Shown here piece after piece: positions 1 through 8,431 of a stretch of DNA of 34,332 bases (position 1 is its first letter; each line of letters opens with the position of its first letter). Source of the DNA: Verrucomicrobiia bacterium (GTDB lineage Bacteria > Verrucomicrobiota > Verrucomicrobiia > Limisphaerales > UBA1100); the NCBI GenBank assembly GCA_014239365.1, contig JAAZZB010000089.1, forward strand, positions 1 through 34,332. Direction: 5' to 3'. A program made the position numbers and the translations under genes. The notes beneath the pieces are model-generated. The model was not told where the DNA came from. It did no database searches and saw nothing but the letters and a program-made list of their open reading frames with translations.

Positions 1-92
1 AACCCGCTGTTTTTGCAAAAATATTCGTGGCATCATTCTTGCTTCCATTTTTTCAACGGGGACAATCATATCGGTCACAACCATAAAACAAA

Positions 93-959
93 ATGAAAAC
101 ACAGAAAAGCAAGGGTTTTACTCTCATCGAATTACTGGTGGTCATTGCCATCATTGGCATTCTGGCCAGCATGCTCCTCCCCACATTAGCCAAAGCCAAG
201 AAAAAAGCTAACCGCCTCAAATGCGCGTCAAACATTGGGCAGGTTGGCAAAGCATATATCGGGTTTGCCGGTGATGCGCTAACGCTACCTTGGCTTCAAC
301 TGATTCCTGACAACAAGGATGCATATGCATCGGATTACCGAAATGGCGGCTGGACACACTCGGCATACAATCGAGTCGATATTCGGTTCACGTTGGTGAT
401 CCCCTCAATCCGACGTGATTTGGGTTCCGCTGGAATGATCCTCTCCCCTGCCGATCCGAAAAATAAAAGTGTGAATCAAAAAGACAGTACGCGGGGTAAT
501 TTAGATAGCGGAAAGTGGGCCAGTCGCTCACATCGCGGAGGGTATTATATAGATAATACCGCTGGCAGCTATGCGCACCATTTGGCTGGGGATGATCAAA
601 CGCCCGAAACCATCATGTGTTTCACTCGAAATGGTGTAGGACGTGCATACCTTCGTAGCAGCAATGTCGCGCTACCGGGCGGTAATCTGAACATTCGCAG
701 AAATCTCTATTGGTGGTGCAATCACCAGCTAAAAAGTGACGGCAAAGGTGAGTTCAATGGCCCAAGCGGCCCCGGCCCAAGTGCTTATCGGATGAATGGA
801 TTGGACCACGGCATGGGAAATTGGGTCAGGTCTGATGGCTCCGTCACCCAAGGAGATAATGCCCAATGGGCTGTAGACCAATCGAAGACCAAAAATGCAA
901 TCGGAGGCAATCTTTCGAGTAGTAATCGCTCCATCAGCCACTTCGTCACACCTTACTAG
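93..959 (+). CDS. Prepilin-type N-terminal cleavage/methylation protein (pseudopilin-like)
   Basis: 288 residues. The N-terminus has the class III signal: a short basic leader (MKTQKSKG), a G8/F9 cleavage site, Glu13 (position 5 of the mature chain), then a hydrophobic helix to about residue 32 followed by a basic stretch. Prepilin peptidase would cut after G8 and the mature protein would join a type II secretion or type IV pilus-like assembly. The body is the variable globular domain common in Verrucomicrobiota and Planctomycetes. Near the C-terminus, H239 to D248-G249 ([11 protein letters not shown]) closely resembles the H-X9-DG motif of DUF1559-type pseudopilins, with one residue fewer. 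These genomes usually hold many such genes and the exact role of each is unknown. It is convergent with putA, with only four bases between the stops. The start is the only ATG that gives a proper leader. It ends with TAG. Confidence 0.9.
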   Translation: MKTQKSKGFTLIELLVVIAIIGILASMLLPTLAKAKKKANRLKCASNIGQVGKAYIGFAGDALTLPWLQLIPDNKDAYASDYRNGGWTHSAYNRVDIRFTLVIPSIRRDLGSAGMILSPADPKNKSVNQKDSTRGNLDSGKWASRSHRGGYYIDNTAGSYAHHLAGDDQTPETIMCFTRNGVGRAYLRSSNVALPGGNLNIRRNLYWWCNHQLKSDGKGEFNGPSGPGPSAYRMNGLDHGMGNWVRSDGSVTQGDNAQWAVDQSKTKNAIGGNLSSSNRSISHFVTPY

Positions 960-963
960 AACA

Positions 964-3900
964 TCACCCATTGCGCTTTTCCTCAAACCTCGGGCCCAAG
1001 TTGCCGTAGCGGTGGTAGTCGTTGGAGAGGCTTTGTTCTTCGACGTACCACAATAATTCCAACCGACCTTCGGCGAGCACAGGCGTGTCGGCGATGTAGA
1101 TGCAAGCTTCGTTGGCGGTTTGGCGGATGGCTTCGGGGACGCGCGATGGCTTGGCGTAGCGGAGGCGGTCGAATTTTTTGACGTCGGGTTCGGGGACGAC
1201 TTGGGCGAAGTCACGCCAGTCTTCCGCGCCGGGGCCGGTGATGGAGACTTCGCATTCCGCCGCGTGGGCGGCACCGAGGCGGGCGGCGATTTCGAGTTGG
1301 GTGTCGTCCGTGTGGAGGCAAATGCAAAGGCGATCGATGGGGCGATACCGACGGAGATTGTCCTGGCCGAGCAGACGCTGGTGATCGTGCTCGGCGTCGA
1401 ATTCATCGTGGATTTGTTTTGTGTAGCTGCGCAACGCGGGTTCCACGGAAGGCACGCGAGTGGCGAGGGCTTTTAAAATATTGTGCGGACTCGCAGGCTC
1501 GTCCCTCCATTGCTGCCCTTTGGAGGGACGAGCCTGCGAGTCCGAGGCTGCGTGTGAATCTTTCGTCTCTTCAAAATCCATCAACTGCGCCACGTAGCTT
1601 GGGCCACCGGCTTTGATGCCGGGGCCGAAGGCGCTTTGGCCCATACCGCCAAAAGGTTGGCGCAGCACAATGGCGCCAGTGGTGGGGCGGTTGATATATA
1701 AATTTCCAGCACGCACGCGGCGTTGCCAAAAATCCTGTTCGCGTTCGTCGAGTGTCTCGATGCCGGAAGTGAGGCCGAAACCGGTTTGGTGAATGAGATC
1801 AATGGCGTCATCTAGCTTTTCGTAACGCATCACGCTAAGCACGGGGCCGAAGAGTTCCGTGAGATGCGCGTGGCTGCCGGGCTGCACGTTCCATTTCACC
1901 GCGGGCGAGGCAAGGTGCGGATTGTCCGCAGGCAACGGCGGCACCAGCCATTGCTCGCCGGGCTCTAGCGCTTCCCGCGCGCGGGCGAGGTCGCCGCTGG
2001 CCGGGCGGATGAGCGGATTCATTTTTGTATGCAACTCCCACGCGGAACCGACGGCGAGGCTCTCCACCGCGTCGCGCAGGCTGCGCTTGAATTTTGCGTC
2101 ATCAAAAACTTCCGCCTCCAAAAGCAACAGCGACGTGGCCGAACACTTTTGCCCCGCGTGACTGAAGGCCGAGTGCAGCACGTGTTTGATGGCTTGATCG
2201 CGATCGGCCATCGCAGTGACGACGGTGGCATTTTTGCCGCCGGTTTCCGCCAGCAGATTCAGCGCGGGCTTCGCGCGCAGCATCGTTTGCGCCGTCTCCG
2301 TGCCGCCGGTGAGGATGACCACGTCCACGTCATCGCTATCCACCAAATGCTCGCCCGCCAAACGGCCCGGGCACGGCAGCAATTGCAAGGCTTCGCGCGG
2401 CACACCGGCGTTCCAAAAACATTCGCAAATGAGATGCGCCGGAAGCAGTGTGTCGGTCGCCGGCTTGAGCAGCACCGTGTTGCCCGCCGCCAACGCCGCC
2501 GCCACGCCGCCGCACGGAATGGCGATAGGAAAATTCCACGGCGAGATGACCGCCACCACACCCTTGGGCCGCGCTTTGAGGTTCGGCAAATCGTGCAGCG
2601 CCTGCGCGGTGCGTGGGTAAAACTCAGTGAAATCGATGGCCTCGGAAATTTCCGAATCGGATTCCGGCGCAAGTTTGCCGCCATCGGCCATTGCCGCGCC
2701 AATGAGATCTGCGCGCGCCTCGCGCATTTCCTGCGCGGCCTTGGCGAGGATAGCATTGCGTTCGGCCATCGGCATTGTGCGCCATCCAGCAGGATCCGCC
2801 TTGGCGCAGGCGACGGCGCGATTGAGGTCGTCCCCATTCGCTTGCGGCGTGCGGGCGATGATGGTGTCCGGGCGCGACGGATCGATGCTCTCTATGATAG
2901 TGCGTTCGGCCGTGACGGCTTCGCCGGCGATGGTGAGCGGGATTTGCGTGGCATCATCACCGCAGCGCGGTTTCCATTTTGCGATGATGCCCTCGACCCA
3001 TTCGGTGTGTTGCGGCAATGAAAAATCGGTGTCCGGTTCGTTGGTAAATTCGCGCCAATCATCGGCGAGCTTGGGGGCTTTGGTTGTTTGTACGTTTTCA
3101 CCCTCACCCCTACCCTCTCCCTGAGGGAGAGGGAGATTGGGGGGCGCTGGGTTTTGGGAAATTTGATCTTCTTTTTCGGTGGCGGTGGACTTGCTCCCTC
3201 TCCTTGGGGAGAGGGTTGGGGTGAGGGAGGAGTCGCCGAATGGACTATTCGTGACCAATCGGTTTTGCGTGCGGCGCGGAGTATTCGGCAAACTTTCGAT
3301 GCGGTGCACGGACTCGCTGAACATTTTTTCGAGGTGCGTCCATTCGGGGTCGTCCACACTGATGTGAAAGGCGTGACGCAGGAAATTATCGGGGCCGGTG
3401 TTTTCGTCCAGTCGGCGAATTAAATATCCAATCGCGTTGATAAATTCCTCATCGCGACAAGCGGGCGCGTAGAGCAGAATATTTTCCGCGTGCTTGGTAA
3501 GGGCGCGGCGTTGATGACTGGCCATCCCCTCGAGCATCTCCAACCGCACGCGGTGAATCGCGCCGCAATCCTGCGCGAGCAATAAGCCATACGCGATGTC
3601 GAATAGATTATGCGACGCGATGCCGGGCCGCACGGCGGCGATGTTTTCCTCGCGCATCGCCTCGTGCAACATCCGTTTGAAATTCGCGTCGCTATCGATT
3701 TTCACATTGAATGGCGCTTGCGGCCAACCGCCGATAGCCGCCTCGATGCGTTCCATTTCCATGTTCGCACCCTTCACCAACCGCAACCGAATGGGCGCGC
3801 CGCCGGCCGCCACCCGCGCGCGGGCCCACGCGTTGAGTTGTTGCTGCACGGCGTGGGCGTCGGGCAGGTACGCCTGCAACACGATGCCGGCGCTGACATT

Positions 3901-4239
3901 TTCCATCCCATCGCGATCGAGCGTTTGCATAAACGCCGCGGCGGTGAGGTGCATATCGCGGTATTCCTCCATGTCGAGGTAAACAAATTTCGCCACGCGA
4001 TCGCCGTTGGGGCGGGTGAACATCTGATCGGCAGCCGCGCGAAATAGTTTTTCCAATCGATCGCACAACACGGCAACCGTGTGCTTGCGCGCAAGTGGAT
4101 TGACCTGCGAATAAAGCGTGGAGATTTTCACGGACACCACTTCCACCTCGGGCAAGGCGAGCGCTTCCAGATATTGCTCCAGCCGATGCGCGGCTTCGGT
4201 TTCGCCAAGCACCGCTTCGCCGAGAAGATTCACATTCAT
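964..4239 (-). CDS. putA: PutA C-terminal part: most of proline dehydrogenase plus P5C dehydrogenase
   Basis: 1091 residues from the first ATG after an in-frame TAG at 4291-4293; the preceding piece (4291-4668) is in the same frame and belongs to the same protein. Together they would oxidise proline to pyrroline-5-carboxylate (FAD) and then to glutamate (NAD). The proline dehydrogenase barrel covers about residues 1-320 (VKIS, RLVKGANME, RPGIASHN and RLEMLEGMA motifs). The aldehyde dehydrogenase covers about 430-890, with SPWNFP at 566-571, E665 in AETGGKN and the nucleophile C699 in GQKCS. Residues 900-1091 form a C-terminal extension. The linker at about 335-380 is encoded by a palindromic repeat pair, and residues about 899-918 by a second repeat; both keep the frame. 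Starting at 4239 would drop the N-terminal helices and the first barrel elements, so this ORF alone is probably not a complete enzyme. Confidence 0.88.
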   Translation of the reverse strand: MNVNLLGEAVLGETEAAHRLEQYLEALALPEVEVVSVKISTLYSQVNPLARKHTVAVLCDRLEKLFRAAADQMFTRPNGDRVAKFVYLDMEEYRDMHLTAAAFMQTLDRDGMENVSAGIVLQAYLPDAHAVQQQLNAWARARVAAGGAPIRLRLVKGANMEMERIEAAIGGWPQAPFNVKIDSDANFKRMLHEAMREENIAAVRPGIASHNLFDIAYGLLLAQDCGAIHRVRLEMLEGMASHQRRALTKHAENILLYAPACRDEEFINAIGYLIRRLDENTGPDNFLRHAFHISVDDPEWTHLEKMFSESVHRIESLPNTPRRTQNRLVTNSPFGDSSLTPTLSPRRGSKSTATEKEDQISQNPAPPNLPLPQGEGRGEGENVQTTKAPKLADDWREFTNEPDTDFSLPQHTEWVEGIIAKWKPRCGDDATQIPLTIAGEAVTAERTIIESIDPSRPDTIIARTPQANGDDLNRAVACAKADPAGWRTMPMAERNAILAKAAQEMREARADLIGAAMADGGKLAPESDSEISEAIDFTEFYPRTAQALHDLPNLKARPKGVVAVISPWNFPIAIPCGGVAAALAAGNTVLLKPATDTLLPAHLICECFWNAGVPREALQLLPCPGRLAGEHLVDSDDVDVVILTGGTETAQTMLRAKPALNLLAETGGKNATVVTAMADRDQAIKHVLHSAFSHAGQKCSATSLLLLEAEVFDDAKFKRSLRDAVESLAVGSAWELHTKMNPLIRPASGDLARAREALEPGEQWLVPPLPADNPHLASPAVKWNVQPGSHAHLTELFGPVLSVMRYEKLDDAIDLIHQTGFGLTSGIETLDEREQDFWQRRVRAGNLYINRPTTGAIVLRQPFGGMGQSAFGPGIKAGGPSYVAQLMDFEETKDSHAASDSQARPSKGQQWRDEPASPHNILKALATRVPSVEPALRSYTKQIHDEFDAEHDHQRLLGQDNLRRYRPIDRLCICLHTDDTQLEIAARLGAAHAAECEVSITGPGAEDWRDFAQVVPEPDVKKFDRLRYAKPSRVPEAIRQTANEACIYIADTPVLAEGRLELLWYVEEQSLSNDYHRYGNLGPRFEEKRNG
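1486..1544. repeat. Palindromic repeat, GGACGAGC family, inside putA
   Basis: Two 24-base perfect inverted arms (1486-1509 and 1521-1544) around an 11-base loop. Core GGACGAGCCTGCGAGTCC; the copies at 5691 and 8294 have GGACGAGCTTGCGAGTCC, and here both arms carry the matching change, so pairing is kept. It is translated in frame within the PutA C-terminal region as SDSQARPS...WRDEPAS. Confidence 0.9.
3101..3227. repeat. REP-like inverted pair inside putA linker
   Basis: Two hairpins in opposite orientation: CCCTCTCCCTGAGGGAGAGG at 3113-3132 and CCCTCTCCTTGGGGAGAGGG at 3196-3215. The outer ends CCCTCACCCC (3101-3110) and GGGGTGAGGG (3218-3227) are inverted copies. Translated as LTPTLSPRRG ... 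NLPLPQGEGRGEGE. A similar unit is widespread in bacterial genomes as a REP/BIME-like element. Confidence 0.88.
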
Positions 4240-4290
4240 CCGCAGCCCCTCGGCATGGCGACGGCGGAGGTGCGCGGTGAGCGGCGGATG

Positions 4291-4668
4291 CTAGGCACGC
4301 AAAATAACATCGGCGGTGTCCTGCCGAATCTTGCGACGCGACAGCGGGAACGCCACGAACGCCACCAACTGCCCGATGCGGCGAAGCATTTGCAGGCCGA
4401 GCTTGTCGAGCGCACCAAAAAATTTCGGGATGCCGCGCGTCTCGAGCAGATGCTGAAACTGACTGATCCCGCGCGTGGCCGAGCGCGGGCGGAAGGCTTG
4501 GTCGGTGAGCTGAGCGACGGTCACCTTGTCCGGCGGATGCTCGAGCATCCCCGAAAGCTCATCGAGCTGCGCCTGTTCGGCGGGCGTGATGAGCGTGCCG
4601 GCGGTGGTTTGCAGCTCGCGCGCTAGCGCCACAGCGCGCGCCTCCAATGATTGGTTTTCGTCAGCCAT
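4291..4668 (-). CDS. putA: PutA N-terminal part, ended by in-frame TAG
   Basis: 125 residues from the ATG at 4668, 12 bases after the stop of the CysK-like gene. It is mostly helical and resembles the region that precedes the proline dehydrogenase barrel in PutA-type proteins (ends ...RRKIRQDTADVILRA). A TAG at 4291-4293 ends it. Reading through gives HPPLTAHLRRRHAEGLR and runs straight into NVNLLGEAVLGE, the usual barrel start, in the same frame. A single base change from GAG, CAG, AAG or TCG would restore one protein of about 1234 residues. Options are a real nonsense mutation, a sequencing or assembly error, amber readthrough, or translation as two polypeptides with restart at 4239. An upstream TTG at 4680 could also start the frame but is less likely. 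Confidence 0.75.
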   Translation of the reverse strand: MADENQSLEARAVALARELQTTAGTLITPAEQAQLDELSGMLEHPPDKVTVAQLTDQAFRPRSATRGISQFQHLLETRGIPKFFGALDKLGLQMLRRIGQLVAFVAFPLSRRKIRQDTADVILRA

Positions 4669-4680
4669 TGTTTTTTGCAA

Positions 4681-5652
4681 CTAGGCGGGCGTGCTGAGTT
4701 CGTCGCCCCACAAATCCGTGCTCAAATATTTGAGGCCGGAATCGCAGATGTTGACTGCAATGGTTTTGCCTTTGAAATCGCCGCGCAATAGTTGATACGC
4801 GGCGGCGATGTTTGCGCCGGAAGAGTAGCCGGCAAAAATGCCTTCGGTCTTCGCCAAACGCCGCGTGACTTCAGTGACCTCGCCGTCATCGACCGTGAGA
4901 TGACCATCAACGTGATCGTGATTGATGAGCGGCAAATCTTTTCCATAGCCGCCCCCTTGGATCACGTGCGCGCAGCAAGTGATGCACGCGCCCGCGAGCT
5001 TGGCCGCGCCGTGCGGCTCCACGATGTAACAGCCGATGTCCGGATTGTGTTCCTTGAACGCGCGCGCCACACCGGCGAAGCCGCCGCCGGTGCCCACGAA
5101 ATCGCAGAAGGCATCGATGTTGCCGTCGGTTTGGCGGAGCCATTCGGGGCCGGTGTGTTCGTAGTGGGCCTGAGAATTTTCCTCGCGCTTGAATTGGTCC
5201 GCACGAAAGGCGTTGTGCTTGGCGGCAAGTTCATCGGCGATGTCCTCCACGCGTTTCATATCGTCGCCCGTGACGCCTTCCTTCGGGTCGGATTGCTCGA
5301 CGAGCACGACGGTGGCGCCCATCGCGCGCATCATTGCCGCGCGTTCGGGTGTGTTGCCGCGCGACATCACGGCGATGAACGGATATTTTTTTACCGCACA
5401 AATCATCGCGAGGCCGTTGCCGGTATTGCCGCTGGTGACCTCAAGCACGGTTTGCCCCGGCTGCAAAAGTCCGTTGTCTTCCGCCGACTGAATGATGGCG
5501 CGGGCAATGAGATCCTTCTTCGAGCCGCCGGGGTTGAGGTATTCGAGCTTGGCCAGAATGTGGCCGTCGATATCGGCAGTGAGGCGCGAGAGATCCACGA
5601 CCGGTGCGTGGCCGACGGCGTCAATGATGGAAGAGCAGATGGCTTTGTTCAT
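4681..5652 (-). CDS. Cysteine synthase-like PLP-dependent enzyme
   Basis: 323 residues from the ATG at 5652; the frame is open further upstream but there it only translates the repeat block at 5664-5801. It is a fold-type II PLP protein of the CysK/cystathionine beta-synthase group: NPGGSKKD at 40-47 puts the Schiff-base lysine at K46, SGNTGNGLA binds the substrate carboxylate, and VGTGGGFAG is the phosphate loop. It lies in a row with tdh, kbl and putA, which suggests a role in amino-acid breakdown or serine/cysteine metabolism rather than assimilatory cysteine synthesis; no serine acetyltransferase is nearby. The natural substrate cannot be read from the sequence; cysteine synthase, cystathionine beta-synthase or a lyase/dehydratase are all possible. 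It ends with TAG, 12 bases before the putA start. Confidence 0.85.
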   Translation of the reverse strand: MNKAICSSIIDAVGHAPVVDLSRLTADIDGHILAKLEYLNPGGSKKDLIARAIIQSAEDNGLLQPGQTVLEVTSGNTGNGLAMICAVKKYPFIAVMSRGNTPERAAMMRAMGATVVLVEQSDPKEGVTGDDMKRVEDIADELAAKHNAFRADQFKREENSQAHYEHTGPEWLRQTDGNIDAFCDFVGTGGGFAGVARAFKEHNPDIGCYIVEPHGAAKLAGACITCCAHVIQGGGYGKDLPLINHDHVDGHLTVDDGEVTEVTRRLAKTEGIFAGYSSGANIAAAYQLLRGDFKGKTIAVNICDSGLKYLSTDLWGDELSTPA

Positions 5653-5663
5653 TGTTTTAAATT

Positions 5664-5801
5664 CCCAAGGACCAATGACCAAATCCCAAATGGCGCGACG
5701 AGCTTGCGAGTCCGTTTGCGTTGGGCACGGTCGCGGACTCGCAAGCTCGTCCCTCCAATGCAATCGCCGGTGCAATTGTTGGGATTTGGTCATTCCTTGG
5801 G
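5664..5801. repeat. CCAATGACCAA-family inverted repeat, with another repeat nested inside
   Basis: Outer arms CCAATGACCAAATCCCAA (5672-5689) and TTGGGATTTGGTCATT (5779-5794), extended by CCCAAGG / CCTTGGG. The middle holds a copy of the GGACGAGC element (5691-5757), so one repeat has been inserted into another. It fills the gap between kbl and the CysK-like gene. Confidence 0.85.
5691..5757. repeat. Palindromic repeat, GGACGAGC family, nested copy
   Basis: Left arm 5691-5714 and right arm 5734-5757, 24 bases each. The right arm equals that at 8337-8360; the left arm has two mismatches (TGGCGCGACG in place of TGGAGGGACG). Confidence 0.88.
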
Positions 5802-5824
5802 ATTTGCTCATTGGGTATTGGTGA

Positions 5825-7009
5825 TTAAATGTTCATTTCCCTTTTCACTTCGCCAAACTTCTCAATCGCAAATTCCAAATCTTCCCTCGTGTGCGCGGCG
5901 GAAATTTGCGTGCGAATTCTGGCTTTGCCTTTGGGCACGACGGGGAAAGAAAAGCCGACGACGTAAATGCCTTTGTCGAGCATCGCGTCGGCGAAGTTAC
6001 TGGCGAGGGCGGCGTCACCGAGCATGATGGGCGTGATGGGGTGCGTGCCTTCGAGAATTTCAAAACCGCTGCCGGCCATTTGGTCGCGGAAGAATTTTGT
6101 GTTCTCTTCCAAGCGATCGCGTAGTTCGGTGGAGGCGTTCAGCAAATCGATGGCTTTGATGGACGCAGCGACGATGCTCGGCGCGACGGTGTTGGAAAAA
6201 AGATAAGGCCGCGAACGTTGGCGGAGGTATTCGATGATCTCCGCACGGCCGCTGGTGTAACCGCCGCTGGCGCCGCCGAGGGCTTTGCCGAGCGTGCCGG
6301 TGATGATGTCGATGCGATCCATCACGTCGTGATGCTCGTGCGTGCCGCGACCGCGCGCGCCCATAAAGCCAACGGCGTGGGAGTCGTCGACCATCACCAG
6401 CGCGCTGTGCTCGTCGGCGAGGTCGCAGATAGCGGGGAGGTTTGCGAGGTAACCGTCCATCGAAAACACGCCGTCGGTGACAATCAAAATGCGGCGCGAA
6501 CCTTTGGCCTCGGCGAGCTGCGCGGCGAGGTCGGCCATATCGTTGTTCTTATAACGGAAGCGCTTGGCTTTGCAGAGACGCACGCCGTCGATGATGGAGG
6601 CGTGGTTCAGTTCATCAGAAATAACTGCGTCCTCGGGGCCGAGCAGCGTCTCGAACAACCCGCCGTTGGCGTCGAAGCAGGAGGTGTACAAAATCGTGTC
6701 CTCCGTGCCGAGAAACTCGGAAAGCTTTTCCTCGAGTTCTTTGTGGATTTTTTGTGTGCCACAAATGAAGCGTACGCTGGCCAAGCCGTAACCCCATTCG
6801 TCGAGCGCATCGCGCGCGGCACCGATGACCTCCGGATGACTCGCGAGGCCAAGGTAATTATTGGCGCACATATTGAGCACCGGCTCGCTGCGGCCCACGC
6901 CCACGCGCGCGGCTTGCGGCGTGTCGATGACGCGCTCGCCTTTGTAAAGGCCCGCCGCACGGATTTCGTCCAGCTCGGTTTGTAATTGGGTTTTTAGGTT
7001 GCCGTACAT
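5825..7009 (-). CDS. kbl: Glycine C-acetyltransferase (2-amino-3-ketobutyrate CoA ligase)
   Basis: 394 residues, close to the usual 398. It cleaves 2-amino-3-ketobutyrate with CoA to glycine and acetyl-CoA, the second step of threonine degradation, using PLP in the cytosol. The alpha-oxoamine synthase signature is intact: ELNHAS near 133-138, D208 and H211 in VDDSH, and Schiff-base K242 in GTLGKALGG. The ATG at 7009 (MYGNLKTQ) matches the family N-terminus; in-frame extension upstream only reads repeat DNA. The tdh gene lies directly upstream on the same strand, supplying the substrate. The 114-base gap to tdh and the 172-base gap to the next gene are both filled by palindromic repeats. Confidence 0.95.
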   Translation of the reverse strand: MYGNLKTQLQTELDEIRAAGLYKGERVIDTPQAARVGVGRSEPVLNMCANNYLGLASHPEVIGAARDALDEWGYGLASVRFICGTQKIHKELEEKLSEFLGTEDTILYTSCFDANGGLFETLLGPEDAVISDELNHASIIDGVRLCKAKRFRYKNNDMADLAAQLAEAKGSRRILIVTDGVFSMDGYLANLPAICDLADEHSALVMVDDSHAVGFMGARGRGTHEHHDVMDRIDIITGTLGKALGGASGGYTSGRAEIIEYLRQRSRPYLFSNTVAPSIVAASIKAIDLLNASTELRDRLEENTKFFRDQMAGSGFEILEGTHPITPIMLGDAALASNFADAMLDKGIYVVGFSFPVVPKGKARIRTQISAAHTREDLEFAIEKFGEVKREMNI

Positions 7010-7046
7010 GGTGGAAGCTCTTGGAAATTGTTTACCACTGAGGCGC

Positions 7047-7129
7047 GAATGACCAATGACCAAACCCCCAATCCCCAAAATTGGACATCAGGAATTCCTT
7101 GGGCTTTGGGCCTTGGTCATTGGTCATTC
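7047..7129. repeat. CCAATGACCAA-family inverted repeat between kbl and tdh
   Basis: Perfect 17-base ends: GAATGACCAATGACCAA (7047-7063) and its reverse complement (7113-7129), with a less symmetric middle. The tdh stop codon lies in the right end. Confidence 0.88.
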
Positions 7130-8158
7130 CCCCCCTCCCCATTCCAAAATCACTTTGCCACTCTCGCCGCTCAATCCGATTTCGAAGCCGTCTTTGAATT
7201 CGGCGAATGGAAACCGATGCGTAATCACCGGCGCGATGTCGAGGCCGCTTTGGAGCATCACGGTCATCTTATACCACGTCTCGTACATCTCGCGTCCGTA
7301 GATGCCCTTGATGGTCAGCATATTAAAAACCACCTTGTTCCAATCGATGGCCATTTCCTTTTCCGGAATACCGAGCATCGCGATTTTGCCCCCGTGGCAC
7401 ATATTGGCGAGCATATCGTTGAACGCGCTCGGGTTGCCGCTCATCTCAAGGCCCACGTCGAAGCCTTCGTCCATGCCCAGCTCGGCCTGCACGTCGGCGA
7501 GTTTTTCGCTGGCCACATTCACCGCGCGCGTCACGTTCATTTTCTTGGCCAACTCGAGGCGATACGGATTCACATCGGTGATCACCACGTGCCGCGCGCC
7601 CGCGTGCCGCACGATGGCCGCGCACATAATGCCGATGGGCCCCGCACCGGTGATCAACACATCCTCGCCCAACACATCAAAACTCAGCGCCGAGTGCACC
7701 GCATTGCCGTAGGGATCGAAGATCGATGCCACGTCTCGGTCGATGTCCGGCTCGTGCACCCACACGTTGGTTTGCGGCAGGGAAATCAATTCCGCAAACG
7801 CCCCCGGCCGCGTAACGCCGATGCCCGCCGTGTCATTGCACAAATGCCGCCGACCCGCCATGCAGTTTCGGCAATGGCCACACACCACGTGGCCCTCGCC
7901 ACTGACGATTTCTCCCACGCTGAAATCCTTCACATCACTGCCGATCTCCACAATCTCGCCCACGAATTCGTGCCCCACCACCAGCGGCACCGGCACGGTT
8001 TTGCGCGCCCAATCGTCCCACTTATAAATGTGCAGGTCCGTGCCACAAATGCCCGTGCGATCCACCTTGATGAGCACATCCCGGGCGGCCACCGTGGGTT
8101 CCGGCACATCCTCGAGCCACAGCCCGGGAGCGTCTTCTCGTTTAACTAATGCTTGCAT
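7124..8158 (-). CDS. tdh: L-threonine 3-dehydrogenase (zinc, NAD-dependent)
   Basis: 344 residues (E. coli Tdh has 341). It oxidises threonine to 2-amino-3-ketobutyrate, which kbl next door cleaves. This is a medium-chain zinc dehydrogenase: catalytic zinc ligands C38 and H63-E64 (VGHE), structural zinc cysteines C93, C96, C99 and C107, and a Rossmann motif GAGPIGIM. The ATG at 8158 (MQALVKRED) gives the family N-terminus; the longer upstream frame translates repeats. The stop TGA at 7124-7126 lies inside the right arm of a palindromic repeat (7047-7129), so the element's edge now supplies the end of the gene; the last residues (EWGGGE) come from C-rich sequence next to that arm. Confidence 0.95.
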   Translation of the reverse strand: MQALVKREDAPGLWLEDVPEPTVAARDVLIKVDRTGICGTDLHIYKWDDWARKTVPVPLVVGHEFVGEIVEIGSDVKDFSVGEIVSGEGHVVCGHCRNCMAGRRHLCNDTAGIGVTRPGAFAELISLPQTNVWVHEPDIDRDVASIFDPYGNAVHSALSFDVLGEDVLITGAGPIGIMCAAIVRHAGARHVVITDVNPYRLELAKKMNVTRAVNVASEKLADVQAELGMDEGFDVGLEMSGNPSAFNDMLANMCHGGKIAMLGIPEKEMAIDWNKVVFNMLTIKGIYGREMYETWYKMTVMLQSGLDIAPVITHRFPFAEFKDGFEIGLSGESGKVILEWGGGE

Positions 8159-8293
8159 GCGATTGATGTAGAGATAAGCCCGCGCCGTGGAAACGCCAGT
8201 GCGCGTCATAGCCACAAATCGGGTCAGGCGAAGAATGGCGGGGCAAGCCGGAAGATTCAAGACCCAAGGTGAGGTTGAACCACCAGGTATTTT

Positions 8294-8360
8294 TGGAGGG
8301 ACGAGCTTGCGAGTCCGCTTGCGCCAGAGCCAGCCGCGGACTCGCAAGCTCGTCCCTCCA
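8294..8360. repeat. Palindromic repeat, GGACGAGC family, upstream of tdh
   Basis: Perfect 24-base inverted arms, 8294-8317 and 8337-8360, with a 19-base loop. This is the cleanest intergenic copy. Confidence 0.92.
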
Positions 8361-8378
8361 GCGCAAAGGTGCCCCAAG

Positions 8379-8431
8379 GTAGGGCGTGCTCTCCTAGCGC
8401 GCCTTGGTCGCCTTGGAGAGGCGGCCCTCCC
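8379..8431. repeat. GGTAGGGCG-family repeat, copy 1
   Basis: Begins GGTAGGGCGTGCTCTCC, followed by AGCGCGCC and a GGCGGCCCTCCC end. The 19 bases CCCCAAGGTAGGGCGTGCT (8372-8390) recur exactly at 11272-11290. It lies upstream of the PVC dehydrogenase. Confidence 0.8.

Noticed and set aside
1..92. Promoter upstream of the pseudopilin gene
   Set aside because: A TTGCAA is present near 14-19 but no matching -10 box at a suitable distance, so no promoter is called.
2029..3021. Long plus-strand frame opposite putA
   Set aside because: Arg/His/Ala-rich shadow of the GC-rich minus-strand gene; no family motif.
4792..6027. 411-codon plus-strand frame opposite the CysK-like and kbl genes
   Set aside because: Antisense shadow; it also runs through intergenic repeats.
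1486..8360. CRISPR array
   Set aside because: The repeats are palindromic, far apart and irregularly spaced; there are no regular spacers and no cas genes.
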